58,860 bases of DNA from NCBI GenBank assembly GCA_021413885.1, contig JAIOPM010000020.1:1-58860 (forward strand), given 5' to 3'. Under the pieces are notes generated by a model. The model was given only the letters and a program-made list of their open reading frames with translations, ran no database searches and was not told the origin of the DNA. The DNA comes from Planctomycetota bacterium. Its GTDB lineage: Bacteria > Planctomycetota > UBA1135 > GCA-002686595. Shown piece after piece: positions 1 through 8,737 of the stretch (positions within the stretch are counted from its first letter, which is position 1; the number at the start of each line of letters is the position of its first letter). A program made the position numbers and the translations under genes.

Positions 1-159
1 GTCGAAGTCGAGATGACGCTCAACGGCTTGCCCGAATCGGCCGACGGCGCCTTCCAAGGTCGCTTGATCATCAAGACCGGCCACCCGTCGAAGCCCGAGA
101 TCCAAGTGCTGTTCTCCGGCGTCTGCCGCCAAGCGGCGAAGACTCCGGCGGGCGGCTAG
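1..159 (+). CDS. C-terminal end of an unidentified protein (DUF1573-like?)
   Basis: The window opens inside a reading frame that runs 52 codons to a TAG stop. The readable tail contains GRLIIKTGHPSKPEIQV and ends in Ala, Pro and Gly residues. This beta-strand pattern, an extension of the type 'tnhp..p.i.v', resembles the end of DUF1573 or other Ig-like domains common in planctomycete secreted proteins, but the piece is too short to be sure. A strong hairpin follows the stop, so the gene probably ends its own transcription unit. The 5' part lies outside the window. Confidence 0.6.
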   Translation, partial: VEVEMTLNGLPESADGAFQGRLIIKTGHPSKPEIQVLFSGVCRQAAKTPAGG

Positions 160-202
160 CTCGTCTCGCGCGCCGGCTCGGTCCGGTCGCGAAATTTCTA
201 GA

Positions 203-237
203 CGCACCCGCGTCGGCCGAGGGCCGGCGCGGGTGCG
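203..237 (+). terminator. GC-rich hairpin between the partial gene and the pilus operon
   Basis: The arms 203-218 and 222-237 pair over 16 bp with one G.U pair and a three-base GAG loop. There is no clear T run after it (cctgctttcggg). Its place, 44 bases after a stop codon and 80 bases before the next start, suits a transcription terminator. Confidence 0.6.
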
Positions 238-316
238 CCTGCTTTCGGGCGTTGCTACCATCCCGCGCTCGCCCGGTTTTCCGTACCGAGGCGACGCGAG
301 GGAGTTAGAGACGCGC

Positions 317-1972
317 GTGAGTCAGAACCTGGGCGAAGTGCTGGTGGCGCAGGGCGCACTCTCCGAGGCCCAACTGCGCGAGGCGATGGCCTTCCAGCGC
401 AACGGCGGCATCCGCCTGTCCGACGCCCTGATCAAGCTCGGCTTCGCGGACGAAACCGCGGTGACGCGCGCGGTCGCCAAGGTCGAGAGCCTGCCGTTCG
501 TCGATCTCGCGAAGGGCCGCCCGCCGCAAGCTCTGCTCGACCGCGTGCCCGCCGAATTCGCGCGCCAGCAAGGCATCCTGCCGGTCGCGGAGAAGAACGG
601 ACGCCTCGTGGTCGCCGTCGACGATCCGATGAAGCGGATCCTCGTCGACCAACTCTCTTTCATGCTCGGCGGCGAGGTCGCGTGCGCGCTCGCGGTGCCG
701 AGCGCGTTGAAGGGCGCGATCGAGCGCTGCTACGGACCGAGCGCCGAGGAAGCGGTCGCCCAGAAGATGGGCGTCGCGGACGCGACCGACGCCGACGACG
801 CGCCGATCGTGCGCCTCGTGCGGCGGATGTTCGACGACGCGCTCAACGCGCGCGCGAGCGACATCCACGTCGAGCCGTCGGCGACGCGCGTGCGCGTGCG
901 CTTCCGCGTCGACGGCATGTTGCGCGACACCGCCGAGCACCCGCCGCATCTCCACGCGCCGCTGATCTCGCGCCTCAAGATCATGGCGTCGATGGACATC
1001 GCCGAGAAACGCAAGCCGCAGGACGGACGAATCGAGCTCGCGCTCCCCGGCCGTCCGATCGACGTGCGCGTCTCGATCCTGCCGACCAACCACGGCGAGA
1101 CGATGGTGATGCGCTTGCTCGATCGCTCGAAGAGCCTGATCGGCCTCGCGGAACTCGGGCTCGGCGAACAGGACCACGCGGTCTTCAAGAAGTGGATCCA
1201 GCGGCCGAACGGGTTGGTGCTCGTCACCGGTCCGACCGGTTCGGGCAAGACGACGACGCTGTACGCGGCGCTCTCGGAGCTCAACCGCCCCGACGTCAAG
1301 ATCCTGACCGCCGAGGATCCGGTCGAGTACCACATCCGCGGCATCAACCAAGTTCAGGTGCATCCGAAGATCGGGTTGTCGTTCGCGCGGATCCTGAAGG
1401 CGATGTTGCGCGCCGCGCCGAACATCATCCTGGTCGGCGAGATTCGCGACGTCGAGACGGCCGAGATCGCGATCCAGGCTTCGCTGACCGGACACTTGGT
1501 GTTCTCGACGCTGCACACCAACGACGCGCCGAGCGCGATCACGCGCATGGTCGACATGGGCGTCAAGCCGTTCCTCGTCGCGGGCTCGGTGCACGGCGTG
1601 ATGGCGCAACGTCTGGTGCGCAAGGTGTGCAAGGAGTGCTCGGAGAACTACGTCGCGACGCCGGCGGAGCTCGCGACGCTCGGCCTCGATCCCGCGCTCG
1701 TCGGCGAAGCGACCGTCAAGCGCGCGCGCGGCTGTCGCGCGTGCGAAGGCTCGGGCTACCGCGGTCGACTCGGGCTCTTCGAGTTGCTCGAGATGAACGA
1801 CGAGTTGCGCGAGCTCGCGTTCCGCGGCGTCGGCCTCGACGAGTTGCGCGCGCGCGCCCTCGCGGGCCAAGCGTTGCGACCGTTGCTCGTCGACGGCGCG
1901 CGCAAGGTGTTGCTGGGACAGACGACGACCGCCGAAGTGCTGCGCGTCGCGCGCGCCGCGGACGATTCGTGA
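317..1972 (+). CDS. GspE/PilB-family assembly ATPase (first copy)
   Basis: A cytoplasmic hexameric ATPase that would power pilin polymerisation or type II secretion. The 551-residue protein has an N-terminal MshEN/GspE-N domain (about 1-150). The ATPase core carries Walker A GPTGSGKT at 305-312, a Walker B-like region with ILVGEIRD, and a zinc-binding tetracysteine (C438, C441, C473, C476) as in GspE and PilB. The GTG at 317 was chosen because the earlier in-frame GTG at 233 lies inside the upstream hairpin, and the family N-terminus (SQNLGEVLV) begins here; a purine-rich gagggag sits at 298-304. It is first in an operon with a PilT ATPase, a second GspE/PilB and a PilC/GspF platform. Whether it serves pili or secretion cannot be decided from sequence. 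Confidence 0.93.
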   Translation: MSQNLGEVLVAQGALSEAQLREAMAFQRNGGIRLSDALIKLGFADETAVTRAVAKVESLPFVDLAKGRPPQALLDRVPAEFARQQGILPVAEKNGRLVVAVDDPMKRILVDQLSFMLGGEVACALAVPSALKGAIERCYGPSAEEAVAQKMGVADATDADDAPIVRLVRRMFDDALNARASDIHVEPSATRVRVRFRVDGMLRDTAEHPPHLHAPLISRLKIMASMDIAEKRKPQDGRIELALPGRPIDVRVSILPTNHGETMVMRLLDRSKSLIGLAELGLGEQDHAVFKKWIQRPNGLVLVTGPTGSGKTTTLYAALSELNRPDVKILTAEDPVEYHIRGINQVQVHPKIGLSFARILKAMLRAAPNIILVGEIRDVETAEIAIQASLTGHLVFSTLHTNDAPSAITRMVDMGVKPFLVAGSVHGVMAQRLVRKVCKECSENYVATPAELATLGLDPALVGEATVKRARGCRACEGSGYRGRLGLFELLEMNDELRELAFRGVGLDELRARALAGQALRPLLVDGARKVLLGQTTTAEVLRVARAADDS

Positions 1973-1992
1973 ACGGGACCTGAAAGGACGAC

Positions 1993-3042
1993 GTGGACGT
2001 ACAAGAGCTCTTGAACCTGACCATCCAGCGCGGCGCCTCGGACTTGCACCTGAGTCCGGGCCGGCCGCCGGTGCTGCGTCTCATGGGCGAGCTCGTCGAT
2101 GCGAACGACACCGTCCTCGACGCGACCGCAACCGAAGGCATGTGCCGTTCGTTCACCGATGCGACGCACTGGGCGGAGCTCGAGCGCGTCGGCACGACCG
2201 ACTTCGGTCTGCCGCACGCGAGCGGCAACCGCTTCCGCGTCAGCGTGCTGCGTCAACGCGGCCATCTCGCCGCGGTGTTGCGCCTGATCCCGAACAAACT
2301 CCTGAGCTTCGAGCAGATCGGTCTGCCCGAGAGTTGCCGCGATCTCCTGCGCCGGCCGCGCGGGCTCGTGCTCGTCACCGGTCCGACCGGTTCGGGCAAG
2401 ACGACGACGCTCGCGACGATGATCGATTGGGTCAACACGAACCTCGACCGGCACATCGTCACGATCGAGGACCCGATCGAGTACTTCCACGCGCACAAGA
2501 AGAGCGTCGTGACGCAGCGTGAGCTCGGGCAAGACGTCCCCGACTTCCCCGAAGCGCTGCGCCGCGTGCTGCGTCAGGACCCCGACGTGATCCTGGTCGG
2601 CGAAATGCGCGACCTGCCGACGATCTCCGCGGCGATCACCGCGGCCGAGACCGGCCACTTGGTCTTCGCGACGCTGCACACGACAGGTTCCTCGCGCACG
2701 GTCGATCGCATCATCGATGCGTTCCCGGTCAACCAACAGGAACAGATCCGCGCGCAGCTCTCGGTCTCGATCATCGCGGTGATCAGCCAAGTGCTGATGC
2801 AGCGCAAGGACAAGAAGGGCCGCGTCGCCGCGTTCGAGGTGATGCTGATGAACCCGGCGATCGGCAACCTGATCCGCAAGAACGAGACGAACAAGATCCA
2901 GTCGACGATCCAGACGTCGCGCAGGCTCGGGATGATCACGCTCGACGACTACCTGCTCGATCTCCTGCGCAAGGACGCGATCACGCGCGAAGAGGCGTTG
3001 GACAAAGCGCAGGACGCCAAGGACCTCGAGGCGCGGCTGTGA
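1993..3042 (+). CDS. pilT: PilT-family retraction ATPase
   Basis: The 349-residue protein is a twitching-motility type ATPase that would depolymerise pili by returning pilins to the membrane. Walker A GPTGSGKT is at 130-137, and the acidic Asp/Walker B region includes VILVGEMRD. The PilT signature near the end reads AIGNLIRK (289-296), close to the classical AIRNLIRE, which separates PilT from GspE/PilB. It lacks the zinc tetracysteine. The GTG start follows AAAGGA with a short spacer. The stop overlaps the GTG of the next gene by four bases (GTGA), so the two are probably translationally coupled. A PilT in this operon argues for a retractable type IV pilus rather than a pure secretion system. 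Confidence 0.93.
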   Translation: MDVQELLNLTIQRGASDLHLSPGRPPVLRLMGELVDANDTVLDATATEGMCRSFTDATHWAELERVGTTDFGLPHASGNRFRVSVLRQRGHLAAVLRLIPNKLLSFEQIGLPESCRDLLRRPRGLVLVTGPTGSGKTTTLATMIDWVNTNLDRHIVTIEDPIEYFHAHKKSVVTQRELGQDVPDFPEALRRVLRQDPDVILVGEMRDLPTISAAITAAETGHLVFATLHTTGSSRTVDRIIDAFPVNQQEQIRAQLSVSIIAVISQVLMQRKDKKGRVAAFEVMLMNPAIGNLIRKNETNKIQSTIQTSRRLGMITLDDYLLDLLRKDAITREEALDKAQDAKDLEARL

Positions 3043-4721
3043 GCGACGCGCCGCGTGCAGGCGGGGGACGCAAGCTCCTCGGTCAGATCCTGAAAGCGCG
3101 CGGCGTCGTGCGCGAAGGTCAGATCCAAGAAGCGCTCGCGGTCCAACGCAAGCAAGGCGGCTTGATCGGTCAGATCCTGGTCGAGAGCGGTGCGTGCAAG
3201 TCCGGCGACGTCGCGGCGGCGCTCGCGGAGCAAGCGGGGCTCACCGCGATCGACCTCTCGAAGATCAAGCCCGGCCCCGACGCGCTCGCGGCGCTCGACG
3301 CGAGCCTCGCGCACACGTACGGCGTGTTGCCGGTTTCGCTGCAAGGTCGCACGTTGACGGTCGCGATCGGCGATCCGTTGAACACGGCGCTGCTCGAGGA
3401 CCTGCGCTTCACCACCGGGCTCGACGTCAAGGGCGTGATCGCCGACCCCCAGGTGATCAAGGCGAAGGTGCGCGAGTGCTACGGCGAGGAAGCGTCGCTG
3501 AAGGACGCGATCGCGCTCGCGGCGAAGTCGGTCGGCGGCGATGCGCAGAGCGCGGCGCAGAGCATGCCGGTGGTGCGGCTCCTCAACTCGATCCTGCACC
3601 AGGCGGTCAAGGACCGCGCGAGCGACATCCACTTCGAAGCCTTCGACGAGGACTTCCGGATCCGTTACCGCGTCGACGGAGCGTTGTACGAGATCGAAGC
3701 GCCGCCCTCGCACCTCGCCGTGCCGCTGGTCGCGCGGATCAAGGTCATGGCCGATCTCGACATCGCGGAGACGCGCATGCCCCAGGACGGGCGCATCGAG
3801 CTCTCGATCGACGGCCGGCCGGTCGACCTGCGCGTCGCGACGATCCCCGGCATCTCGGGCGAGGGCGCGGTGTTGCGCGTGCTCGATCGCAGCGCGGTGC
3901 AGCTCAACCTCGCGGCGCTAGGTCTCTCGCCGATCGAGGAGAACGCGCTGCGCGAGCTCACCGATCTACCGCACGGCATCATCCTGATCACCGGCCCGAC
4001 CGGTTCGGGCAAGACGACGACGCTCTACGCGATGTTGTCCGAAGCGAACGATCCCGCGGTCAAGATCATCACCGCCGAGGATCCGGTCGAGTACGACATC
4101 GACGGCATCGTGCAGGTGCCGATCAACGACGACATCGGCGTGACGTACGCGCGCGTCTTGCGCACCGTGTTGCGCCAGGACCCCGACAAGATCCTGATCG
4201 GCGAGATCCGCGACCGCGAGACCGCGTCGGTCGCGGTCGAGGCGTCGCTCACCGGTCACACGGTCTTCGCGACGCTGCACACCAACGACGCGCCGAGCGC
4301 GGTGACGCGGCTCGTCGACATCGGCGTCGAGCCGTTCCTGATCTCGGCGACGCTCGAGGCGGTGATCGCGCAACGGCTAGTGCGCAAGGTGTGCGCGAAC
4401 TGCAAGGTGGCGTACACGCCGGACGAAGACCTGCTGCGCGAGCTCGGCGCCGACGCGCGCGGACTCGAGAACTCGACCTTCTATTTCGGCAAGGGCTGCG
4501 ACGCTTGCCACCACACCGGCTACCGCGGCCGCACCGGCATCTTCGAGATCGTCAAGGCCGACACCGCGTTGCGCCGCGCGATCCTCGAGGCCTCGTCGAC
4601 GCAGGATCTCCGCCAAGCCGCGTTGGCATCCGGCATGACGACGTTGCGCCAGAGCGGCGTGCGCGCGGTCGCCGAAGGTCGCACCACGGTCGAGGAAGTG
4701 CTGCGCGAGACCACGCTGTGA
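3039..4721 (+). CDS. pilB: GspE/PilB-family assembly ATPase (second copy)
   Basis: A 560-residue assembly ATPase like the gene at 317, with an MshEN-type N-terminal domain (about 10-150), Walker A GPTGSGKT at 319-326, KILIGEIRDRETA as Walker B region, and a zinc tetracysteine (C452, C455, C487, C490). The string CDACHH at 487-492 resembles a haem motif but is the second half of the zinc site. The GTG start overlaps the pilT stop. Two assembly ATPases around one PilT suggest either two machines sharing a platform or alternating motors. The symbol pilB is given by family and by neighbourhood with pilT and pilC; gspE would be as fair. Confidence 0.92.
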   Translation: MSDAPRAGGGRKLLGQILKARGVVREGQIQEALAVQRKQGGLIGQILVESGACKSGDVAAALAEQAGLTAIDLSKIKPGPDALAALDASLAHTYGVLPVSLQGRTLTVAIGDPLNTALLEDLRFTTGLDVKGVIADPQVIKAKVRECYGEEASLKDAIALAAKSVGGDAQSAAQSMPVVRLLNSILHQAVKDRASDIHFEAFDEDFRIRYRVDGALYEIEAPPSHLAVPLVARIKVMADLDIAETRMPQDGRIELSIDGRPVDLRVATIPGISGEGAVLRVLDRSAVQLNLAALGLSPIEENALRELTDLPHGIILITGPTGSGKTTTLYAMLSEANDPAVKIITAEDPVEYDIDGIVQVPINDDIGVTYARVLRTVLRQDPDKILIGEIRDRETASVAVEASLTGHTVFATLHTNDAPSAVTRLVDIGVEPFLISATLEAVIAQRLVRKVCANCKVAYTPDEDLLRELGADARGLENSTFYFGKGCDACHHTGYRGRTGIFEIVKADTALRRAILEASSTQDLRQAALASGMTTLRQSGVRAVAEGRTTVEEVLRETTL

Positions 4722-4745
4722 ACCTTTCGATCCCCGACGCGCTCC

Positions 4746-4754
4746 GCTAACCTC
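4746..4754 (+). promoter_or_regulatory. GCTARNCTC motif upstream of pilC (possible -10 element)
   Basis: GCTAACCTC lies 24 bases before the pilC start in the 56-base gap after pilB. The same pattern lies upstream of four other genes in this window (10957, 17774, 28055, 35560). The TAACCT core could be a -10 hexamer. No good -35 box was found, so this is a pattern-based call. Confidence 0.35.
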
Positions 4755-4777
4755 CCCCCGAACTCGACGTTCCCTCG

Positions 4778-5929
4778 ATGGCCAAGAAGATCCAGCGCTC
4801 CGCCCCGGTCGCCGCCGCGAAGACGGAGATCCGCGAGCGCGGCGCGGGCCCGTCGGGCGGCGAGCCGCGCAAGCGCTACCGCGGTCGCGTCGCGTCGCAG
4901 ACGATCACCGATTTCACGACGCAGCTCGCGACGCTGACCGACGCGGGCATCCCGATCGTCAAGGCGTTGACGATCCTCGAAGGACAGACGCGGCCCGGGC
5001 CGTTCAAGACGATCCTCGGCGATCTCGTCGAGGACGTGTCGGCGGGCACGCCGTTGTCGGAGTCGCTCGCGAAGCACGAGCGCAGTTTCGATCGCCTCTA
5101 CACGAGCATGGTGCGCGCCGGCGAAGCGGGCGGCGTGCTCGGTCGGATCCTGACGCGCCTCGCGGCGTTCCGCGAGAAGGCGGCCGGCGTCCGCGCGAAG
5201 ATCACGCAGGCGTTGATCTATCCGATCGTCGTGTCGCTGGTCGCGATCGCGGTCGTCACGACGATGATCATCGTCGTCGTCCCGAAGTTCGAGGAGATCT
5301 TCAAGCAGTCCGGCGGCGAGCTCCCGCGCATCACGCGCATCCTGCTCGACACCAGCCGCTTCGCCGCCGATCGCTGGTACCTGGTGATCGGCGTGCCGAT
5401 CCTCGCGGTGTTCGGTCACCTGACGTTGATGCGCCGCAACCGCGGGTACCGGTACCAGGTGCACAAGCTCCTGCTGCGCATCCCGCTGGTCGGCACCGTG
5501 CTCTCGAAGTCGTTGATCTCCGCGTTCGCGCGCACGTTCGGCACGTTGATCGAAGCCGGCGTGCCGCACCTCGACGCGCTCGCGATCGTGCGCGACTCGA
5601 CCGCCAACGAAGTCCTCGCCGAGGGCGTCGATCAGATCCGCACCACCGTGCGCGAAGGCGAAGGCATCGCGCGACCGATGGGCGAGAGCGGGGTGTTCGA
5701 CGACCTCGTGGTCAACATGGTCGACGTCGGCGAAGCGACCGGCGAGCTCGACAAGATGCTGATCAAGGTCGCCGACGCGTACGACGTGCAGGTCGACCGT
5801 CGCACGCAGGCGATGTTGACCGTGCTCGAACCGATGTTGATCCTGATCATGGCCGGGATCGTCGGCTTCATCGTCGTGGCGCTCTTCATGCCGCTGCTCG
5901 AGATCATGAGCACGCTCGGAGAAGCATGA
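4778..5929 (+). CDS. pilC: Type IV pilus / type II secretion inner-membrane platform protein
   Basis: The 383-residue protein is the GspF/PilC platform on which the assembly ATPases act. It has two repeated cytoplasmic T2SSF domains (about 45-165 and 245-370), each followed by membrane helices: one near 145-175, a short one near 200-220, and the hydrophobic C-terminal helix in the last 40 residues. The basic N-terminal 40 residues probably interact with the ATPases. The ATG has no clear ribosome binding site. The stop overlaps the ATG of a tiny frame (ATGA at 5926) leading to the histidine kinase. Length and layout are normal for the family. No pilin or prepilin peptidase gene lies in the window. 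Confidence 0.92.
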   Translation: MAKKIQRSAPVAAAKTEIRERGAGPSGGEPRKRYRGRVASQTITDFTTQLATLTDAGIPIVKALTILEGQTRPGPFKTILGDLVEDVSAGTPLSESLAKHERSFDRLYTSMVRAGEAGGVLGRILTRLAAFREKAAGVRAKITQALIYPIVVSLVAIAVVTTMIIVVVPKFEEIFKQSGGELPRITRILLDTSRFAADRWYLVIGVPILAVFGHLTLMRRNRGYRYQVHKLLLRIPLVGTVLSKSLISAFARTFGTLIEAGVPHLDALAIVRDSTANEVLAEGVDQIRTTVREGEGIARPMGESGVFDDLVVNMVDVGEATGELDKMLIKVADAYDVQVDRRTQAMLTVLEPMLILIMAGIVGFIVVALFMPLLEIMSTLGEA

Positions 5930-5970
5930 ACGGGCGTCGCGGCGGTTCGCTCCCGCTGCGACTCAATTGA
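5926..5970 (+). other. 14-codon mini-ORF linking pilC and the histidine kinase
   Basis: An ATG that overlaps the pilC stop (ATGA) opens a 14-codon frame (MNGRRGGSLPLRLN). Its TGA overlaps the TTG start of the histidine kinase by two bases. It may be chance, or a coupling minicistron that carries ribosomes from pilC to the kinase start, which has no visible Shine-Dalgarno sequence. No protein function is implied. Confidence 0.25.
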
Positions 5971-7496
5971 ATCTCTCCCTGCGCAAGCGCGTCCTGTTGT
6001 TGCTCATCGCGATCAACGCGGTGGTGGCCGGGCTCTTGTTCGGGTACTTCACGCCGGAAGTCGCGAAGAGCTACGAGGCCGGCGCGCTCTCGGTCGGCGA
6101 GGACCTCGTCTACACGATCCGCGGCACGATCGATCCGAAGGGCAGCGTCAACGTCGCGCGCATCCTCGCGTGGCCGAACTGGTCGCAGTTCGCCGACGCG
6201 ATCCTCGTCGACTCGAACTTCGAGCGCACGACGAACGGCTGGCGGCCGCGCGGCGTCGCGCTGAATCCGCTCGGCGCGTCGGAGCGGCGCGGCGATTTCG
6301 ATCTCGCGTCGATCCACGCGGCGCTCGCGCACGCCGCGAGCGACGGCCAAGTCGTGCCGGCGGTCGCCGGCGGTCGCGTCGTGCCGATCCAACATCCGGG
6401 CGGAACGTGGGGCGCGTGTTGGTACCGCGTGCGCACCGGACGGAGCACGCTCGACCTCCTGCTGCGCTACTTCCTGCCCGGCTTCGTGCTGTCGACGTTG
6501 TTGATCTCGGCGGGGACGTACTTCGTGCTCTCGCGCTACGTCATCGATCCGGTCGAGCGCCTCGCCGGCGCCGCGCGCGCGGTCGCGGGCGGCGACTTCT
6601 CGGTGCGGCTCGCGAATCCGCCGGCGCGCGACGAGCTCGGCGAACTCTTCGGCACGTTCAACGCGATGACCGGCCAGGTCGAGGGCTTCAACCGCAGGCT
6701 CGCGGCCGAAGTCGCGCGCGCGCGCGCGGAGGCCGAGCAAGCGACCTCCGCCGCGATGAAGGAACGGCGGCTCGCGGCGATGGGCGAACTCGCGGCCGGC
6801 ATCGCGCACGAGATCAACAATCCGCTCGGCGGTCTGCAGAACGCCGTCGAAGTGTTGGCGGAGGAACGCCTCGTTCCGGAGAAGCGCGCGCAGTACTTCA
6901 AGCTGCTCTCCGACGGCCTCGAGCGCATTCGCCTGACCGTCGGCCGCCTGTTGCGTTTCACGCCGCGCACCGGACAAGCGGCCGAGTTCTCGCTCGCCGA
7001 GCCGGTGCAGGACGCGTTGCAGTTGATCACGTACCGCGCGTCGCGTTCGGGAGTTCGCGTAGTGCTCGCCGACGGCGCGCGGCGCGGCGACGCCGACGCG
7101 ATCACCGCGCGTTGGGCGACGTTGCCGCCGATGGTCGGCGAACGCCACGAGATCGCGCAAGGCGTGCTCAACCTGTTGGTCAACGCGCTCGACGCGCTCG
7201 AGGATTCCGAGCGCACCGACAAGGAGCTCGAGGTCGGCCTCGCGCTCGAAGGCGAACGCCTGCGCCTAGACGTCGCCGACAACGGTCCGGGCGCGCCGGC
7301 GGAAGCGCTCGCTCGCGCCGCCGATCTGTTCTTCACCACGAAAGCGCCGGGCAAGGGCACCGGGCTCGGTCTCGCGATCGTGCACGGCATCGCGACGAAC
7401 CACGCGGGCGAGCTGCGGCTCACCAGCGCGCCTGGCCAAGGCTTCCGCGCAACGCTCTACTTCCCGATCGCGCGCCGCGGGCGCGCCGCGCCGTGA
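5967..7496 (+). CDS. Membrane sensor histidine kinase
   Basis: A 509-residue kinase with a membrane helix at about 8-27, an extracytoplasmic sensor segment of about 140 residues, a second helix near 168-190, a HAMP domain (about 190-243), a HisKA domain with phosphoacceptor H281 in IAHEINNPLGG, and a HATPase domain with N box (NLLVNALDAL), DNGPG and GTGLGL motifs. The EINNP form of the H box is typical of NtrB/ZraS-like kinases. The TTG start is the only candidate before the first membrane helix. It sits in the pilus operon and overlaps the following CNNM gene by four bases. No response regulator is adjacent, so its partner is unknown; a link to pilus control is an inference from position. 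Confidence 0.9.
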   Translation: MNLSLRKRVLLLLIAINAVVAGLLFGYFTPEVAKSYEAGALSVGEDLVYTIRGTIDPKGSVNVARILAWPNWSQFADAILVDSNFERTTNGWRPRGVALNPLGASERRGDFDLASIHAALAHAASDGQVVPAVAGGRVVPIQHPGGTWGACWYRVRTGRSTLDLLLRYFLPGFVLSTLLISAGTYFVLSRYVIDPVERLAGAARAVAGGDFSVRLANPPARDELGELFGTFNAMTGQVEGFNRRLAAEVARARAEAEQATSAAMKERRLAAMGELAAGIAHEINNPLGGLQNAVEVLAEERLVPEKRAQYFKLLSDGLERIRLTVGRLLRFTPRTGQAAEFSLAEPVQDALQLITYRASRSGVRVVLADGARRGDADAITARWATLPPMVGERHEIAQGVLNLLVNALDALEDSERTDKELEVGLALEGERLRLDVADNGPGAPAEALARAADLFFTTKAPGKGTGLGLAIVHGIATNHAGELRLTSAPGQGFRATLYFPIARRGRAAP

Positions 7497-8737
7497 TCCA
7501 CGCTTCGCCCGTCCTGCTCGGCGTCCTCGGGCTCCTGCTCGTCTGTTCGGCGACGGCGAGCGCGTCCGAGACCGCGCTCTTCAGCCTCTCCGACAAGGAA
7601 CGGCGCAAGGCCGGCGAGCGCGTCGAGCACTTGATGCGCGACTCGCGCGGGCTCTTGATCACGATCCTCTCGACGAACCTGTTCGTCAACCTGCTGTTCT
7701 TCGCGTTCGCGAGCAACATCGACGTCGGCGAGGAGACGTGGAAGGAGGTCGTGCGCGATCTCTGCGTCGTGTTCGCCGTGCTGACGATCGGCGAGGTGAT
7801 GCCGAAGACGATCGCGCTGCGCGCGCGCGTGCCGATCGCGCGGCTCGCGGCGGTGCCGTTCGGCGCGCTCGTCGCCGCGATGCGTCCGGTGGTGCGTTTG
7901 GTCGCGTGGGCGACCGAAGTCAGTCACCGCGCGCTCGGCGAAGCGGGCCGCGAGGAAGCCGGGATCCGTCCGGAGGATCTCGAGACCGCGCTCGAGAAGA
8001 GCGTCGAACGCGGCCTGCTCCACGACTCGGAGGCCGAGATCCTCTCCGGCATCGTCGGGCTGCAGAACGTCCGCGTGCGCGAGATCATGACGCCGCGCGT
8101 CGACGTGCTCTTCCTCGATCGCAACGCTTCCGATCGCCGCGCGATCGTCGCGAAGGCGCTCGAACGCAAGGAGCCGTGGATCATCGTCGTCGACGAGCAT
8201 CCCGACAAAGTGCTCGGCCGCGTGCGCTTGCGCGATCTCTTGAAGGACCCGGACCGTCCGCTCGACGAGATCCTCACCGCGGTGCGTTTCGTGCCCGAGG
8301 TCGCGAGCGCGCTCGCCGCGTTGCACGACCTGCGCGACTCGCACGTCGCTCAAGCGGTCGCGGTCGACGAGTGGGGCGGCACCGCGGGGCTGGTCACGCT
8401 CGAGAACATCATGGAAGAAGTGGTCGGCGACCTGCGCGTCGAAGGCGAGACGGCCGAGCGCGCGGTCGTGCCGCTCGGGCCGGGACGTTTCCGCGTCGTC
8501 GGCAGTTTGCCGATCCGCGAGTGGAACGAGCACTTCGGCCGCCGCGTCGTCGCGACGGAGTTCGAGACGGTCGCGGGTCTCGTCGGCGCGTTGCTCGGCC
8601 GCATTCCGCGCGTCGGCGACGAAGTGCGGATCGGCGGGCTCGTGCTGTCGGTGCATCGCACCAGCCGTCGGCGCATCGAAGCCGTCGACATCTGCGTCGA
8701 AGGCACGTCGGCGACCGCCGAGGAGGCGCGGCCGTGA
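7493..8737 (+). CDS. CNNM/HlyC-CorC family protein with CBS pair
   Basis: A 414-residue membrane protein of the family implicated in Mg2+/Co2+ transport or export. It has a CNNM (DUF21) domain at about 1-160 with the typical ASETALFSL after the first helix and GEVMPKTIA. A tandem CBS domain pair (about 195-315) contains IMTPR and EWGGTAGLVT, and a CorC_HlyC domain ends the protein (about 325-405). The GTG start was chosen because it begins just before the first hydrophobic helix and overlaps the kinase stop (GTGA). The stop in turn overlaps the next CNNM-type gene. Paired large and small paralogues of this kind are frequent, but why they lie in a pilus operon is unclear. Confidence 0.88.
   Translation: MIHASPVLLGVLGLLLVCSATASASETALFSLSDKERRKAGERVEHLMRDSRGLLITILSTNLFVNLLFFAFASNIDVGEETWKEVVRDLCVVFAVLTIGEVMPKTIALRARVPIARLAAVPFGALVAAMRPVVRLVAWATEVSHRALGEAGREEAGIRPEDLETALEKSVERGLLHDSEAEILSGIVGLQNVRVREIMTPRVDVLFLDRNASDRRAIVAKALERKEPWIIVVDEHPDKVLGRVRLRDLLKDPDRPLDEILTAVRFVPEVASALAALHDLRDSHVAQAVAVDEWGGTAGLVTLENIMEEVVGDLRVEGETAERAVVPLGPGRFRVVGSLPIREWNEHFGRRVVATEFETVAGLVGALLGRIPRVGDEVRIGGLVLSVHRTSRRRIEAVDICVEGTSATAEEARP

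Noticed and set aside
4497..4514. CDACHH in the second GspE/PilB ATPase as a haem c site
   Set aside because: It is the second half of the zinc tetracysteine found in all GspE/PilB proteins, and the protein is cytoplasmic.
6170..8737. Long plus-strand frame through the histidine kinase into the CNNM gene
   Set aside because: Only the part from GTG 7493 has a recognisable protein; the upstream part is an out-of-frame Arg-rich shadow of the kinase.
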